23,969 nucleotides of DNA from WRIS01 sp050945135. GTDB lineage: Bacteria; Actinomycetota; Coriobacteriia; Coriobacteriales; Eggerthellaceae. A model generated the notes under the pieces. It ran no database searches, was not told where the DNA came from, and saw only the letters and a program-made list of their open reading frames with translations. Below, in pieces: positions 14,626 to 22,414 of this stretch. Location of the stretch: positions 1 through 23,969 of the forward strand of contig JBMNSJ010000033.1 of the NCBI GenBank assembly GCA_050945135.1, written 5' to 3'. The position numbers were made by a program, and so were the translations under genes. Numbering within the stretch: position 1 is the first letter of the stretch; each line of letters starts with the position of its first letter.

Positions 14626-15143
14626 GATGACCACTTTTCAATCCATGCTTGAGGATTAAGCCCAAATTCACTCTCGGTAACCCATGCAGCCTGAGTTGGC
14701 ATCTCCACAACGACTTCTTGCGTGAACACTCCCGAACTATCGGTAATTCCCAACAATGAACCTGAAGCATCAAAAAGCGGCAAGAGTTTAACTTTGTTCT
14801 TTATGCTGACCTGTACCTGCGATGTTGATTCGTTTCCGGTAAGTTGAATCTCCCAACTGCAGTCTCCCCCATGAACATGGAAGTTGTCTTGCGATGGAAT
14901 GGAGCCAAGGCGCCTTAAAATATATGATTCGCACTTTTCGCTGCTTGCACCCGCCACATCAGTCTTTGTGGCAAGCAAACGACAGCCTTCACTTGCGGCA
15001 GCCTGCATCACCATGTGGTTGTATAAAATGATAGCCGGCTGAATCATAAGAAGAAGCAGGATAAACACCACGGGGATGAGCAGTGCAGCCTCAATAGTTG
15101 CCTGCGCTTTTGTCTCGACCACCTTCTCAGTAAAGGAATACAT
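14622..15143 (-). CDS. TadE-like pseudopilin (second in operon)
   Basis: This 173-residue protein has leader MYSFTEKVVETKA, then QATIEAALLIPVVFILLLLM. The +5 Glu and the helix fit a TadE pseudopilin, but the residue at -1 is Ala rather than the usual Gly. The C-terminal domain is extracytoplasmic and has three Cys residues. I chose ATG 15143 with GGGGGTGG upstream; the upstream extension of 21 residues to 15206 overlaps the previous gene deeply. With this start the genes overlap by 17 bases. It probably acts in Flp pilus biogenesis with its two paralogues. Confidence 0.75.
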   Translation of the reverse strand: MYSFTEKVVETKAQATIEAALLIPVVFILLLLMIQPAIILYNHMVMQAAASEGCRLLATKTDVAGASSEKCESYILRRLGSIPSQDNFHVHGGDCSWEIQLTGNESTSQVQVSIKNKVKLLPLFDASGSLLGITDSSGVFTQEVVVEMPTQAAWVTESEFGLNPQAWIEKWSS

Positions 15144-15330
15144 CACCAACCACCCCCACCGAAACTTCTTGTACATGATGAGAGGCGCTTGCGAGAGCAT
15201 GCTCAACGAACAAGCCAGTCTCTAAAACATTCCAAAGAGCGCCCAGGCCAATAATCAGTCCCACAAAACCTGCAGTAATCAGTGCAAACTCAACCGTGCT
15301 TTGCCCCTTTTTGTTGAGTATTCGACTCAT
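15127..15330 (-). CDS. Short TadE-like / minor pilin-like protein
   Basis: This 67-residue protein has leader MSRILNKKG, then QSTVEFALITAGFVGLIIGLGALW and a short tail. G|QSTVEF is a clean class III prepilin site. Its size is close to that of Flp pilin, but the helix and tail look TadE-like, so it may be a minor pilin. ATG 15330 overlaps the flp stop by four bases (ATGA). Confidence 0.75.
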   Translation of the reverse strand: MSRILNKKGQSTVEFALITAGFVGLIIGLGALWNVLETGLFVEHALASASHHVQEVSVGVVGDVFLY

Positions 15331-15539
15331 AACCCGTTGATGCCTTCAACAATTGCGTCCCAAAGCTCTTGGATTTTCGGACGAAATATAGTTATGGCTA
15401 AAATCGCGATTACGACAAGCACTCCAACCAGGATTGCATATTCAGCAGTGCCCTGACCTCGTATATCTCTTTTGAATTTTGATACCTGCACGCTGAGCTT
15501 GCAATAAAACTTTCGGGTAATACTATCCACTGTATTCAT
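15327..15539 (-). CDS. flp: Flp-type major pilin
   Basis: This 70-residue precursor has a long basic leader (to about Gly32), then QGTAEYAILVGVLVVIAILAITIF. R-G|QGTAEY matches the Flp prepilin motif (Gly at -1, Glu-Tyr at +5/+6), and a 38-residue mature pilin of mostly hydrophobic helix is usual for Flp. It forms the thin Tad/Flp fibre on the cell surface used in adhesion and biofilm. GGAGG lies 5 bases before ATG 15539; a GTG at 15551 overlaps that site. It follows tadC by 12 bases. Confidence 0.88.
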   Translation of the reverse strand: MNTVDSITRKFYCKLSVQVSKFKRDIRGQGTAEYAILVGVLVVIAILAITIFRPKIQELWDAIVEGINGL

Positions 15540-15551
15540 TTTTCCTCCCAC

Positions 15552-16505
15552 TCAAAAACCTTGCATCATTTCTAATAGAACTGGCCCCAAGACCAACAGC
15601 AACATTGCCGGTAAAATAAGCGCTGCCGTTGGAACCAGCATCTTTACTGGCGCTTTAGCAACTTCTTCTTCTCGATGTGCTTTATGGATAAGTCGCGCTT
15701 CCAATGCGGCAGAATCAAAACTCTCCGCCAATGACGATCCGAAGCGCAAAGAGCGAATAACGTTTTCTATCACTCGTGAAAACATTGACGAATCATAAGC
15801 TTGCGCAAAGGATCGTAGGGCATCCTCCCGGTTACTGAGACCGAGCTGCCATGTACGTTGAACCGATGCGGCGTGTGTTCCGAGGCTTGTCTGGAAGTGT
15901 TCATGGTAAAGCTCAAAGCTCTGGTCAAAAGAAAGCCCACTTCGCAGGCCAAGCGATATTACTTCAAGCATTTCAGATAAGTGGTCTTCCAGGTCCCGTT
16001 TACGTAATTCAATCTGCCGCTTTACTGCCCAGGCTGGCATTCTCCAACCCATAAAAGCACCCATAAGCACGCCAACAACCAGTAACTCAGTCGAAAAAAC
16101 CGCCCCGAACAACGCACACACCAGAGCTCCACCAATACAAAGCAAAGCGCGGGCGTGACAATAGCCCAGGCGTGTTACCTTTCCTTCTAAACCAGCTTTA
16201 AGCACATCCTTATCGAATTTTTGGGTATTAGCTAGCCATATACCTTTTGTAAAATAGATTTCTCGAGGCCTTAAGCGAATCAGATCGCTTTGAGTTTGCA
16301 TAAGCCCAACAATGGTCTCTGGTAATCCCTTGCTTTTGTGGTGACCAGACACATCACCTCTAAGCGTAATTCCCAGTTGTTGTTCTTTGACTTTCCTGCG
16401 ATAGCTTGCCTGAGCTCGCTTTCGCTGCCAGCTTAGGCTCAATAGGGCGCCCGACAAAGCAGCAAAAAGCCCAGCACATAGAGGAAGAACTGTGGCAGCG
16501 TTCAT
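15552..16505 (-). CDS. tadC: Tad inner-membrane platform protein TadC
   Basis: This 317-residue protein has an N-terminal membrane segment, a cytoplasmic stretch, two central hydrophobic segments (around ALLCIGGALVCALFGAVF and LLVVGVLMGAFMGW), then the GspF/T2SF domain (DHLSEMLEVISLGLRSGLSFDQSFELY and FSRVIENVIRSLRFGSSLAESF). C-terminal membrane helices end at QGF. It pairs with TadB to form the membrane platform turned by TadA. The start ATG 16505 lies one base after the tadB stop. The T2SF repeat near the C-terminus, with TadB immediately upstream, makes the TadB/TadC assignment secure as a pair. Confidence 0.88.
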   Translation of the reverse strand: MNAATVLPLCAGLFAALSGALLSLSWQRKRAQASYRRKVKEQQLGITLRGDVSGHHKSKGLPETIVGLMQTQSDLIRLRPREIYFTKGIWLANTQKFDKDVLKAGLEGKVTRLGYCHARALLCIGGALVCALFGAVFSTELLVVGVLMGAFMGWRMPAWAVKRQIELRKRDLEDHLSEMLEVISLGLRSGLSFDQSFELYHEHFQTSLGTHAASVQRTWQLGLSNREDALRSFAQAYDSSMFSRVIENVIRSLRFGSSLAESFDSAALEARLIHKAHREEEVAKAPVKMLVPTAALILPAMLLLVLGPVLLEMMQGF

Positions 16506-16506
16506 C

Positions 16507-17481
16507 TTAACCACGCCCCACATCAAGCAAGCGCCGGACCAAAAGAATCCCACTTGCTTGCATCAAAATAGCCAAGCACAGCAAGGCGATGCCTTCGATA
16601 CTATTAAAAAACGGCGCGAGAAATCCTGGCGACAAAAAGGAGAAAACCGCAATCAGAACAAAGGGCATCAAGCTTACAATTCGCGCGGAAAGTTTTGCCT
16701 GGGCTGTTTGCACTCGAAGATTTCGCCGCAGCTCAAGCTCGCTTTCTACCGAATCACGTGCCGCATCAAGCACCTGCCTGAGACTTCCTCCTGCCTTATG
16801 CTGAACATCGAGAGCTACTGCCACGAATGCAAGTTCGTTGGTTTGAGACTCATCTTGAAACCGCTTTAAAGCCTTGCCCACTGTTTTACCGGTGGCAAGA
16901 TCATTTGCTGCATGAACAAACAGGAGCTTGAGTGGCCCCTCAATTTCGGAGGATACTTGATCGAAAGTTTGCTGCAAAGAAAGTCCTGCCTGCGAACAAA
17001 CACTCATGGAGCGCAAAGCATCGGGGACTGTTTCGCGGATGGCGTCAATGCGAATCTCTTTTTGGTGATTGACCAGTGAGACCAAAGCAAGCACTAGACC
17101 CACCACGAGGATTAAGCCAAATATCCACGAGGAACCAATTACTGAACCCACAACAAAACACATGAGTGCGAGCAGGGCGATAATAGATGCAATGCTTGTG
17201 GGTGTTGTACGAAAGCCTTCAGCTTCGTAAATCTCTTGAGCATCTTTGCAAAATTTTCGAATACGTGGCTCTCTCAGGAGAAAAGCCGCCAAGGGCTTAA
17301 GCCACGAAACGCCATTTCTCAAGACAGTACTGAAGCCAGCTTTTTCTCCAAGAGTCTTTTGCTGAACCCGTCCTGACTCACGCCTTGATTGAACACTTTC
17401 TACCAGGTGCGGAACCAAGAAAGATGCACAAAAGAAGGCAGAAACAAAAGCTACGCAGGAGATAATACTTGCTGTTTCCAT
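16507..17481 (-). CDS. tadB: Tad inner-membrane platform protein TadB
   Basis: This 324-residue protein has an N-terminal membrane segment, a cytoplasmic region, a paired hydrophobic hairpin around residues 97-136, a T2SF domain (ETVPDALRSMSVCSQAGLSLQQTFDQV and AFVAVALDVQHKAGGSLRQVLD) and two C-terminal membrane helices. This is the usual TadB layout. AAGGAGG lies 7 bases before ATG 17481. The gene overlaps the 3' end of tadA by 31 bases. Confidence 0.9.
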   Translation of the reverse strand: METASIISCVAFVSAFFCASFLVPHLVESVQSRRESGRVQQKTLGEKAGFSTVLRNGVSWLKPLAAFLLREPRIRKFCKDAQEIYEAEGFRTTPTSIASIIALLALMCFVVGSVIGSSWIFGLILVVGLVLALVSLVNHQKEIRIDAIRETVPDALRSMSVCSQAGLSLQQTFDQVSSEIEGPLKLLFVHAANDLATGKTVGKALKRFQDESQTNELAFVAVALDVQHKAGGSLRQVLDAARDSVESELELRRNLRVQTAQAKLSARIVSLMPFVLIAVFSFLSPGFLAPFFNSIEGIALLCLAILMQASGILLVRRLLDVGRG

Positions 17482-18776
17482 GCGTTAACCTCCTTCTGGC
17501 TCGCAATTCTTTTTGACACAATCTCATCAAGCCAGCTTGGCAGGGCGCTCCAAACGCCGCTATCCTGCCCCTCGTCTCGCCTAAACAAGGTATCCACCTC
17601 GCATCGCGATCGGTCGTCCGACATGCGAAAGAGTGCTATCTCTTGAACATAGCGAAGTCCGTCGATTGCACGAGCAGTTTGAATGAGCACATCGATTGCG
17701 CCCGAAATTTGTGCCTCTATTGCGCTTAAGGGTAGGTCAGCCACGTAGCGCACCATAGTTACCAGCCTCATCACCGCATCAGCTGGTGAGTTCGCATGAA
17801 GTGTCGTGAGTGAACCATCGTGGCCCGTATTCATAGCTACCAGCATATCGAGGGCTTCACCACCTCGGCACTCTCCAACGATTATCCGATCAGGTCGCAT
17901 TCTGAGAGCGTTGATAACTAAATCTCGAATGGTAACTTCTCCTGTACCCTCAGCATTGCGTGGTCGCGCTTCTAGCCGTACCACGTGAGGGTGTGTTGAA
18001 AATTTCAGTTCTGCTGAATCTTCGATGGTGATAATTCGCTCTGTTTCTTCAATTTCACAAGAAAGCGCATTGAGAAAGGTAGTTTTGCCGCTTCCCGTAC
18101 CACCTGATATGGCAATGTTTTTTCGCAGAAGCACCATCCAGATAAGAAACTGCCTCACACCCTGGTCGATGGTTCCAATCTCACGCATTTCGGTAAGCGT
18201 AAAAATGTGCTCTCTAAACTTTCGAATAGTCAGCACAGGGCCCTCAAGCGACAAAGGCGGGATTATTGCGTGTACCCGATGCCCCTGTTTGAGGCGTGCG
18301 TTTACCATCGGCGAAGCCTCGTCGATTCGCCTCCCCAATGGTCCAATGATGCGATCAATCAACGCGCGTACTTGGTCGTTATCTGCAAATACATAATCAC
18401 TTGCATATAGTTTTCCGTCTTTTTCGTAGAACACCGACTGCGACCCGTTGACCATAATTTCAGTTATTTCGTTGTCTTGGAGCATTCCCTCTAAAGGCCC
18501 AAGCCCAAACACCATATCAATCAGTTTTTCAATCAATTGCTCTTTGGTTTCAGCAGCCACATCAAGCCAGATTGGCTCCTCGAAGATGCGCGCGCAAGCG
18601 GTTTTGATTTCATTTTTTGCTCGAAAAGGACTCTTGGCAGCAATAGCAGCAATCTCATCAGAGCTAATTCGTTGGTTAAGTGATTGCTTCAGAGCTTCGA
18701 GCTGCCTGGACTCCTCATGCCCAACAAAGACTTCGGTCTGTCTAGTAGCAAGCTTGACGCGGTCGACTAAAGACAT
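17451..18776 (-). CDS. tadA: Tad pilus assembly ATPase TadA/CpaF
   Basis: This 441-residue secretion ATPase powers Flp pilus assembly from the cytoplasmic face. With ATG 18776 as start, Walker A GGTGSGKT is at 225-232, the Walker-B region RIIVGE at 297-302 and the conserved His segment GHDGSLTTLHAN at 318-329. The Asp box is covered by TIEDSAEL. The N-terminal domain includes FGLGPLEGMLQDNEITEIMVNG, typical of CpaF. I chose this start because GGAGGAGGG lies 5 bases upstream and overlaps the tadZ stop only slightly. A longer frame from 18899 would add 41 basic residues read through the tadZ 3' end, with no comparable ribosome site. Confidence 0.95.
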   Translation of the reverse strand: MSLVDRVKLATRQTEVFVGHEESRQLEALKQSLNQRISSDEIAAIAAKSPFRAKNEIKTACARIFEEPIWLDVAAETKEQLIEKLIDMVFGLGPLEGMLQDNEITEIMVNGSQSVFYEKDGKLYASDYVFADNDQVRALIDRIIGPLGRRIDEASPMVNARLKQGHRVHAIIPPLSLEGPVLTIRKFREHIFTLTEMREIGTIDQGVRQFLIWMVLLRKNIAISGGTGSGKTTFLNALSCEIEETERIITIEDSAELKFSTHPHVVRLEARPRNAEGTGEVTIRDLVINALRMRPDRIIVGECRGGEALDMLVAMNTGHDGSLTTLHANSPADAVMRLVTMVRYVADLPLSAIEAQISGAIDVLIQTARAIDGLRYVQEIALFRMSDDRSRCEVDTLFRRDEGQDSGVWSALPSWLDEIVSKRIASQKEVNAWKQQVLSPA

Positions 18777-20077
18777 GCCACCCTCCTCCGCTTTCGGCTT
18801 ATCCGAAAACGCTTTCCCTCGCTTTTTTGTTGGAGCCTTTCTGCTGTCGCCTCGGTTTTTGGCAACACGTCTAGCAACATCTTCTCGATGCTTTGGCATA
18901 AGTCGTTTTTTCCCTCTACTAAATCGTGAGGCATGCCCGCACCTAAAAGATCGGCAACCTCGCGCCCACCCTCTTGCAGCTCAACTACGTGGGCACCCTG
19001 CAGTGTGCAAGAGACATCAATCGAAGTAAAAGGAGCATTTCTGGCACAATGATTGATTGCAAACAGGAACGGGCTTGCAGCAATGCCACAACGCGCGCAC
19101 AAATCAAGTGCATGCTTACACGCGCGGATTGATGATGCGTGCTGGTCCACGATGAAAAGCCCTGTTGTGCTTCTTTCGAGCAGAGCAATATGTTGGTCTG
19201 TCCAAAAGGCACCCGTATTCACGATGATTACCTCGAATGATGATTTCAGGCAATCAATCAGTTCAGGAATTCTTGCGGTAAGCAACTCCGACTGCTCAAG
19301 CTTAGCCGGAGCAGCCAAAAGTGCAGGTCGAGAACCCTTTGGCTTTAATTGCATGACTAACTGCTTATCTGCGAGCACTTTATCTATCGTGAGTGGGTCT
19401 TCTTCTCCTAGGAAAAACTTCATGTCGCCGAACTGCATGTCCATATCAAGAAGAAGGGTGCTGAATCCAAGGCTTTGCGAAAGGAGCGCAGAAAGAACCG
19501 CAACCGTTGATTTACCCGAACCCCCACTCGCACTCACAACAGATAGGACATGAGCTGAGTTTGCCTGAATAGCTTTTCCTCCAGACTGAGCCCGGAAGAG
19601 TTGCGAGGGATTCTCCTGTATCGGGGCTTGAAGTTTTTTCGATGCGTCGAAACGATTAAGGTAGTCACTGCGCTCTTTACTGTTATTGCCCGCAAAGTCT
19701 GCCGAGGCAAAACTCATCTGCTTGAATTGGGCATAGCGCCTAACAAAATCCTGTTGCGAAAGTGTAGCATCGAGGCCCGCGGCACTCGCCCTACTTTTCA
19801 ACGATCCCGAACCCTGAAATGCAAGCAAGTAAACCTGTCGTGTGACTGAGTCTTTCTTCAAAGCCGCTGCTAAATTTATAGCATCAACGTCGTCGCTTGA
19901 AGCCACCCATACCTCACAATCACTCGTGCTCTGGCTCAAATGAGCCCGTGCCTCTACGGCGCTGCAAAATACACGGAGCCAGTCTTGGGATTCGAGGTGC
20001 TCTCCTTCAAGACCAACGATATATGGATTCTTAATACTCTCAGTGTCTGCGCACAGCACTACCTTCTTTTCCATCAT
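18767..20077 (-). CDS. tadZ: Tad pilus localisation ATPase TadZ/CpaE
   Basis: This 436-residue protein has an N-terminal receiver-like domain (about 1-120) and a ParA/MinD-type ATPase domain. Walker A is SASGGSGKST (about 182-191), followed by the A' motif LLLDMDMQFGD (208-218). The lysine normally found before the double glycine of deviant Walker A motifs is Ser here, a known feature of some TadZ/CpaE proteins. The C-terminal tail is strongly basic (KRFRISRKRRRV). TadZ places the Tad machine at the cell pole. ATG 20077 overlaps the cpaB stop by four bases, with AAGGAG 5 bases upstream. Confidence 0.88.
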   Translation of the reverse strand: MMEKKVVLCADTESIKNPYIVGLEGEHLESQDWLRVFCSAVEARAHLSQSTSDCEVWVASSDDVDAINLAAALKKDSVTRQVYLLAFQGSGSLKSRASAAGLDATLSQQDFVRRYAQFKQMSFASADFAGNNSKERSDYLNRFDASKKLQAPIQENPSQLFRAQSGGKAIQANSAHVLSVVSASGGSGKSTVAVLSALLSQSLGFSTLLLDMDMQFGDMKFFLGEEDPLTIDKVLADKQLVMQLKPKGSRPALLAAPAKLEQSELLTARIPELIDCLKSSFEVIIVNTGAFWTDQHIALLERSTTGLFIVDQHASSIRACKHALDLCARCGIAASPFLFAINHCARNAPFTSIDVSCTLQGAHVVELQEGGREVADLLGAGMPHDLVEGKNDLCQSIEKMLLDVLPKTEATAERLQQKSEGKRFRISRKRRRVACL

Positions 20078-20748
20078 GACTTCTCCTTTTCGCTTGAACT
20101 AGGAAGGACAAAATACAGCTCGAGTTTCTGCGACGCTGCAATGATTTCTTGAATCGATTCGGGCTCTAAGGCGAGCGTCACCCAAGAAACTGACTCTCCA
20201 GATTTATCCTCATTCCCGTCGACATTGGTAGTGAGGACCACGACATCTTCCGCAAGAAGATCGGTGCTTACACCTGTTGCGTATAAATCCACTCTCATTC
20301 CTGCAGATAGCGAGCCTCCCACGGTTTGTACGTCTTTTGCCGGGACACTAATCGCGCACATGCCCTCAGGAATCTCGATTGTTGCGCTTGACTCTTCGAA
20401 GCGCTGAAACGAAAGAACCTCACCTGCCAAAATGCTTGATGACGCTTCTTTCCCCGAGACTTCGGAGAACGAATATACTGCGTCTTTAGGGAGCAAATCG
20501 GCAACCCAAAGCTTTGTTGTCACATTTGCACTATCGATTTTTTCTCCAGCAGCAATGTTTCTTTGCGCAACACAAACGTCAACTTGCTCGCCACCAAATC
20601 GTGAGAGCGTCTCGGCACGCGCCGCATCAGCCTCGCCCTGGACACTCTGCATAAACGCAAAGACGGCAACGGCGCAAAGCAGGCCGCTTATGATTCCGAA
20701 AATTAGAGTTTTGTTTGATTTCACATTCAGCCTTCCGCTCATTGCCAT
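20074..20748 (-). CDS. cpaB: CpaB/RcpC-like SAF-domain pilus assembly protein
   Basis: This 224-residue protein starts with one membrane segment (about 13-33), then a SAF domain (about 55-117, VDVCVAQRNIAAGEKIDSANVTTK and GEVLSFQRF) and an RcpC/CpaB domain (about 125-215, PEGMCAISVPAKDVQTVGGSLSAGMRVDLYA). In Tad systems CpaB is the first assembly protein, often near the start of the operon. The start is uncertain: ATG 20748 or 20742 puts the membrane segment at the usual place, while ATG 20808 would add 20 residues; none has a strong ribosome site. In a monoderm there is no secretin partner, so its job here may be peptidoglycan or membrane anchoring (inference). Confidence 0.82.
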   Translation of the reverse strand: MAMSGRLNVKSNKTLIFGIISGLLCAVAVFAFMQSVQGEADAARAETLSRFGGEQVDVCVAQRNIAAGEKIDSANVTTKLWVADLLPKDAVYSFSEVSGKEASSSILAGEVLSFQRFEESSATIEIPEGMCAISVPAKDVQTVGGSLSAGMRVDLYATGVSTDLLAEDVVVLTTNVDGNEDKSGESVSWVTLALEPESIQEIIAASQKLELYFVLPSSSEKEKS

Positions 20749-20808
20749 CTGAAAACATGATGAATAGCGAAAGCTACAGATTTGCAGCGAATCTTTGACA
20801 CAGGCCAT

Positions 20809-21294
20809 ACAGATTTCTTACACGCCTGATGAGGATGGGCAAAATTTTTTGAATTATTTTTTTGCCAGCTTGCTGTGCTTGCCATCTTTTTGTTTTCTCG
20901 CTCAGAATCGAGAGCTGGACTACCTACATTGATGAATTAGCCCTCTCTGCGGCACAAAAACCGTTTCGCTTGCAAATTCTCCGCCGTTTACACGTCTCTC
21001 ATCATTGGATTTTTACATAATGCCTGATGGCTAAAGATGCAGCTTGAAAATTCCTGCCATGAGGTGCGCAAATGAGCAAGTGAAACACTTTTAGTGCCAT
21101 GGAATCGACATATCGACCAAGGTAGAGATAGCGAGAAGCGCTTCGCTATTTATATGATTGCCAAATTGAGGTTCGATGGTAAGCACGCGAAAAATTGTAA
21201 GTGTCTAATGAACCCTTCGAGGATTCAATTAAGATTGTAGATATAAGTAAGAGAATGAAAGATTACTTAGCCTGAAAAGTGGTGGAGCTGAGTA
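20809..21294. other. Long intergenic region upstream of the Tad operon
   Basis: About 490 bases hold no gene I can support. AT-rich runs near 20840-20870 are plausible promoter DNA for cpaB on the minus strand, but no convincing -35/-10 pair stands out. A small hairpin, ATAGCGA (21128-21134) with TCGCTAT (21143-21149), is followed by TTATATG. The rest shows stop codons in all frames and no RNA gene I recognise. Confidence 0.5.
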
Positions 21295-21396
21295 ATGCTG
21301 ATGAAAGCAACTGCTCGAACCCTGCCCAACAAAGAGGCACCTTTGAAAGCAAAAATCAATAGGAAAGTGAAGGATCAGGTTTTAGCGTGCTTTTAA
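21295..21396 (+). CDS. Possible 33-residue small ORF
   Basis: ATG 21295, with GGTGGAG about 8 bases upstream, opens a 33-codon frame. It encodes a basic peptide (begins MLMKATARTLPNKEAPLKAK, ends KVKDQVLACF) and ends 9 bases before the convergent LysR stop. The final segment resembles the ribbon-helix start of RelB/DinJ-type antitoxins (pattern I-x-R-K-V-K-x-Q), but it stops where such proteins continue, so it might be a truncated remnant, a small real protein or chance. Coding support is limited to the ribosome site. Confidence 0.3.
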   Translation: MLMKATARTLPNKEAPLKAKINRKVKDQVLACF

Positions 21397-21405
21397 AAGC
21401 AGAAG

Positions 21406-22275
21406 CTAACACTCGCCGCTAAGATGGCTAGTTACGTAGTCAACGAAGGCCTTTGTCTGCTGTGATAAAGATTCTGGATAAAGAAGATAGACACCAAACT
21501 TGAGCGGAAAGTTTAAAAGCGGTCTCCAAGTGATAGTTTCGTCAGTTAATGCTTTTGCTGCTGTTTCGGGAAGAATAAATACGCCCTCTCCGCTGCTCAC
21601 TCTTTTTTGTAGTAGTTTTTGGTTTGTTGCAGCTAAGACCATATCGAGTTTTTCTTTTTTAACGGCAGAGTCGAGGATGCTCAAAGTGTCTTCAGAATAG
21701 ATGAATATTCTTTCATTTTTCAAATCGTTCTTGAAATCAATCACGTCATACTGAAGCAATTTAGAATGTTGCGAGAAAATGATAGCTGCTTGTCTTTCCT
21801 TTATTTTATGGCAAATGAGTCCTTCTTTTTCGACCTCAGCATAAACATAAGCGAGATCAAGAGAGCCGTTCTTAAGGTGCTTTATCAGCTCATTGAAATT
21901 ATCCCACTGATGCATTTCTATCTTTGTGTGATCGTAATGCTCACAAAGATCCATTAGTTGATCGAGAAAAAACTCTGAGGCAAACGCGAATTGTCCACCT
22001 AATTTAATTGGAGCAAGCTCTTTAAAGCCAATTTGGTCAACAAACTTTCCCCAAAGAGCATTTTTATCTAGACAATACTCTTTCAATAACTCGCCTTCTT
22101 GCGTAAGAGATATGCCAGACTTACTTCGCCTAAAAAGAGAGGTTCCAAGTTCTGCTTCGAGTGCATTAATGCTGCCTGATAAAGCCTGGCGAGAAATAAA
22201 TAACCTATCAGCAGCGCGAGATATTGACCCTTCCTCAGCAATAGTAAGGAAATACTTCTCTTGTCTTTCGTTCAC
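21406..22275 (-). CDS. LysR-family transcriptional regulator
   Basis: This 289-residue protein has the N-terminal LysR winged HTH (RQEKYFLTIAEEGSISRAADRLFISRQALSGSINALEAELGTSLFRR, about 4-50) and a C-terminal periplasmic-binding-protein-like effector domain from about residue 75. I chose GTG 22275 because GGGGAG lies 11 bases upstream and the family start pattern (M-N-x-R-Q-x-x-Y-F) then begins correctly; ATG 22320 would add 15 residues without a ribosome site. It is divergent from the flavin reductase gene, 139 bases apart, so it probably controls that gene in response to the reductase substrate or a related organic acid. The ligand is unknown. Confidence 0.92.
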   Translation of the reverse strand: MNERQEKYFLTIAEEGSISRAADRLFISRQALSGSINALEAELGTSLFRRSKSGISLTQEGELLKEYCLDKNALWGKFVDQIGFKELAPIKLGGQFAFASEFFLDQLMDLCEHYDHTKIEMHQWDNFNELIKHLKNGSLDLAYVYAEVEKEGLICHKIKERQAAIIFSQHSKLLQYDVIDFKNDLKNERIFIYSEDTLSILDSAVKKEKLDMVLAATNQKLLQKRVSSGEGVFILPETAAKALTDETITWRPLLNFPLKFGVYLLYPESLSQQTKAFVDYVTSHLSGEC

Positions 22276-22414
22276 TATCGCATCAACTCCCCAGATAGAT
22301 GGATCTGTAAAGCTTACCATGACAGGTAGTGAAAGAGTATTCGTTCTTTTCTGCTCCCATTTTTTTCAATAGCCTGACTCCATGAAGTGTCGGGAAATTT
22401 CAAAGGGGGTTTCT

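Noticed and set aside
18777..18899. N-terminal extension of TadA by 41 residues
   Set aside because: The internal ATG at 18776 has a very strong GGAGGAGGG ribosome site at good spacing, and the family's conserved N-terminus begins after it; the extension is the tadZ 3' end in another frame.
9876..20985. Shared 13-mer TCGCTTGCAAATT in the two long intergenic regions
   Set aside because: A 13-base match is expected by chance a few times in a window of this size; flanks do not extend the similarity.
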